A DNA stretch of 8,273 bases. Source: Desulfobacterales bacterium (GTDB taxonomy: Bacteria; Desulfobacterota; Desulfobacteria; Desulfobacterales; JAUWMJ01). This document shows positions 7,401-8,273 of this stretch, piece after piece. Where the stretch lies: the NCBI GenBank assembly GCA_030613225.1, contig JAUWMJ010000109.1:1-8273 (forward strand), in the 5' to 3' direction. The notes under the pieces were generated by a model that saw only the letters and a list, made by a program, of their open reading frames with translations, made no database searches and had not been told where the DNA came from. The translations under genes and the position numbers were made by a program. Position 1 is the stretch's first letter. Every line of letters begins with the position of its first letter.

Positions 7401-8273
7401 ATGCCTGAACTTGACACTCTTACAGACCAGTATTTAAATTACCTTTTAGTAGAAAAAGGTCTGTCTGCTAAAACACTAGATTCATACGGCAGTGACATGG
7501 CCATGTATCTGTCATTTCTTGAAAATAATGGAGTCAAAGATATTTCAGATGCCGACACGCCTGTCATTTTAAAACACTTGATCGCCATGAGGAATGCTGG
7601 TCTATGCGCCAGGTCAAGAGCCAGACACCTTGTTACGATCCGTGGCTTTTACAGGTTCATGGTACAGGAAAAAATACTTAATCATGATCCAACGCGACTT
7701 ATTGATCTTCCTAAAAGCGGTCTTAAACTTCCGGATGTCCTTTCTGTAGAAGAGATAAAACTTCTTTTGAGCATTCCTGATACAAATACTCCCACCGGAT
7801 CCAGGGATGCAGCTATGATTGAACTTCTCTATGCAGCCGGTTTAAGAGTTTCTGAATTAATTAATCTTAAACTCCAGGATGTAAACCTGGAAGCCGGTTT
7901 TGTCAGGGTTTTCGGTAAGGGATCAAAGGAGAGGGTTGTTCCCATCGGCCTTTTTGCAAAAGAAAAAATCGATGACTACCTTAAGACTGCAAGACCATTA
8001 ATTTTAAAAGATATCGCCAGCCGGTATCTTTTTGTCGCCCGTGCAGGAAAACCCATGACGCGTCAGGGTTTCTGGAAACTTTTAAAACGCTATGCTCTAA
8101 AGGCCGGCTTTAACAAGAAAATAACTCCTCACAGCCTGCGTCATTCCTTTGCCAGTCATCTCCTTGAAGGTGGTGCGGATTTAAGAGCTGTTCAGCTCAT
8201 GCTCGGTCATGTTGACATTTCTACAACCCAGATATATACACATGTCGCCCGGGAGCACCTGAAAAAAATACAT
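7401..8273 (+). CDS. xerD: Tyrosine recombinase XerD (3' end outside the window)
   Basis: Site-specific recombinase that acts with XerC at the dif site to resolve chromosome dimers before cell division. The window holds 291 codons with no stop. The family is usually just under 300 residues, so only a few C-terminal residues should be missing. The N-terminal SAM-like core-binding domain spans about 1-90 (LVEKGLSAKTLDSYGSD near 16-32). The catalytic domain spans about 110-291 with the complete active site: Arg149 (AAGLRVSEL), Lys173 (FGKGSKER), His244 and Arg247 (TPHSLRHSFASHL), His270 (LGHVDIST) and Tyr279 (TQIYTHV). As far as I recall, these positions agree almost one-for-one with E. coli XerD, which supports both the assignment and the ATG start. 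XerC is less likely but shares the fold. The peptidase stop at 7392-7394 lies in the same frame 6 bases upstream, so this ATG is the first possible start. There is no strong Shine-Dalgarno (weak GGGA at 7386-7389), which fits translation coupled to the upstream gene. Confidence 0.95.
   Translation, partial: MPELDTLTDQYLNYLLVEKGLSAKTLDSYGSDMAMYLSFLENNGVKDISDADTPVILKHLIAMRNAGLCARSRARHLVTIRGFYRFMVQEKILNHDPTRLIDLPKSGLKLPDVLSVEEIKLLLSIPDTNTPTGSRDAAMIELLYAAGLRVSELINLKLQDVNLEAGFVRVFGKGSKERVVPIGLFAKEKIDDYLKTARPLILKDIASRYLFVARAGKPMTRQGFWKLLKRYALKAGFNKKITPHSLRHSFASHLLEGGADLRAVQLMLGHVDISTTQIYTHVAREHLKKIH

Noticed and set aside
7401..8273. XerD-like gene as an integrase of a mobile element or integron
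   Set aside because: Length, residue positions and the C-terminal THVAREHLKKIH-type end fit housekeeping XerD. There is no integron-specific insertion, no attachment site and no phage gene nearby.

Overview
The window holds four protein genes, all on the + strand, in two blocks separated by an intergenic region of about 290 bases. There are no rRNA or tRNA genes, no CRISPR array, no complete insertion sequence and no phage or defence genes. The gene content is core metabolism and chromosome maintenance. I did not find a convincing undescribed system; the most distinctive item is a small palindromic repeat between the blocks.

Block 1 (positions 11-5984) is gltB-gltD, the large and small subunits of bacterial NADPH-type glutamate synthase (GOGAT). 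The two genes overlap by 8 bases. GltB frees ammonia from glutamine and uses it, on an FMN/[3Fe-4S] barrel, to aminate 2-oxoglutarate. GltD takes electrons from NADPH through FAD and passes them to GltB through [4Fe-4S] clusters. All key motifs of both subunits are visible and neither gene is broken. The true start of gltB may lie just upstream of the window.

The intergenic region (5985-6278) starts with a near-perfect palindrome of about 117 bases (5990-6106). It has 12-base perfect ends and, in each arm, three 9-base units resembling CACAGAGAA. It looks like a dispersed non-coding, MITE-like or REP-like repeat and could also form a transcript-ending hairpin. A candidate sigma-70-type promoter follows at about 6193-6222.

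Block 2 (6279-8273) is a cytoplasmic M24-family Xaa-Pro peptidase gene followed after 6 bases by xerD, a tyrosine recombinase of the XerC/XerD chromosome dimer resolution system. xerD runs off the right edge with probably only a few codons missing. The peptidase most likely starts at a TTG (6279) with a good Shine-Dalgarno sequence, not at the upstream GTG (6222).

Organism: a Gram-negative-type bacterium of moderate GC content. The repeat (TCGTAAAAAGTC ends, CACAGAG units) and the style of the proteins recall sulfate-reducing Desulfobacterota (Desulfobacterales-like). That is an inference from memory and was not tested by any search.
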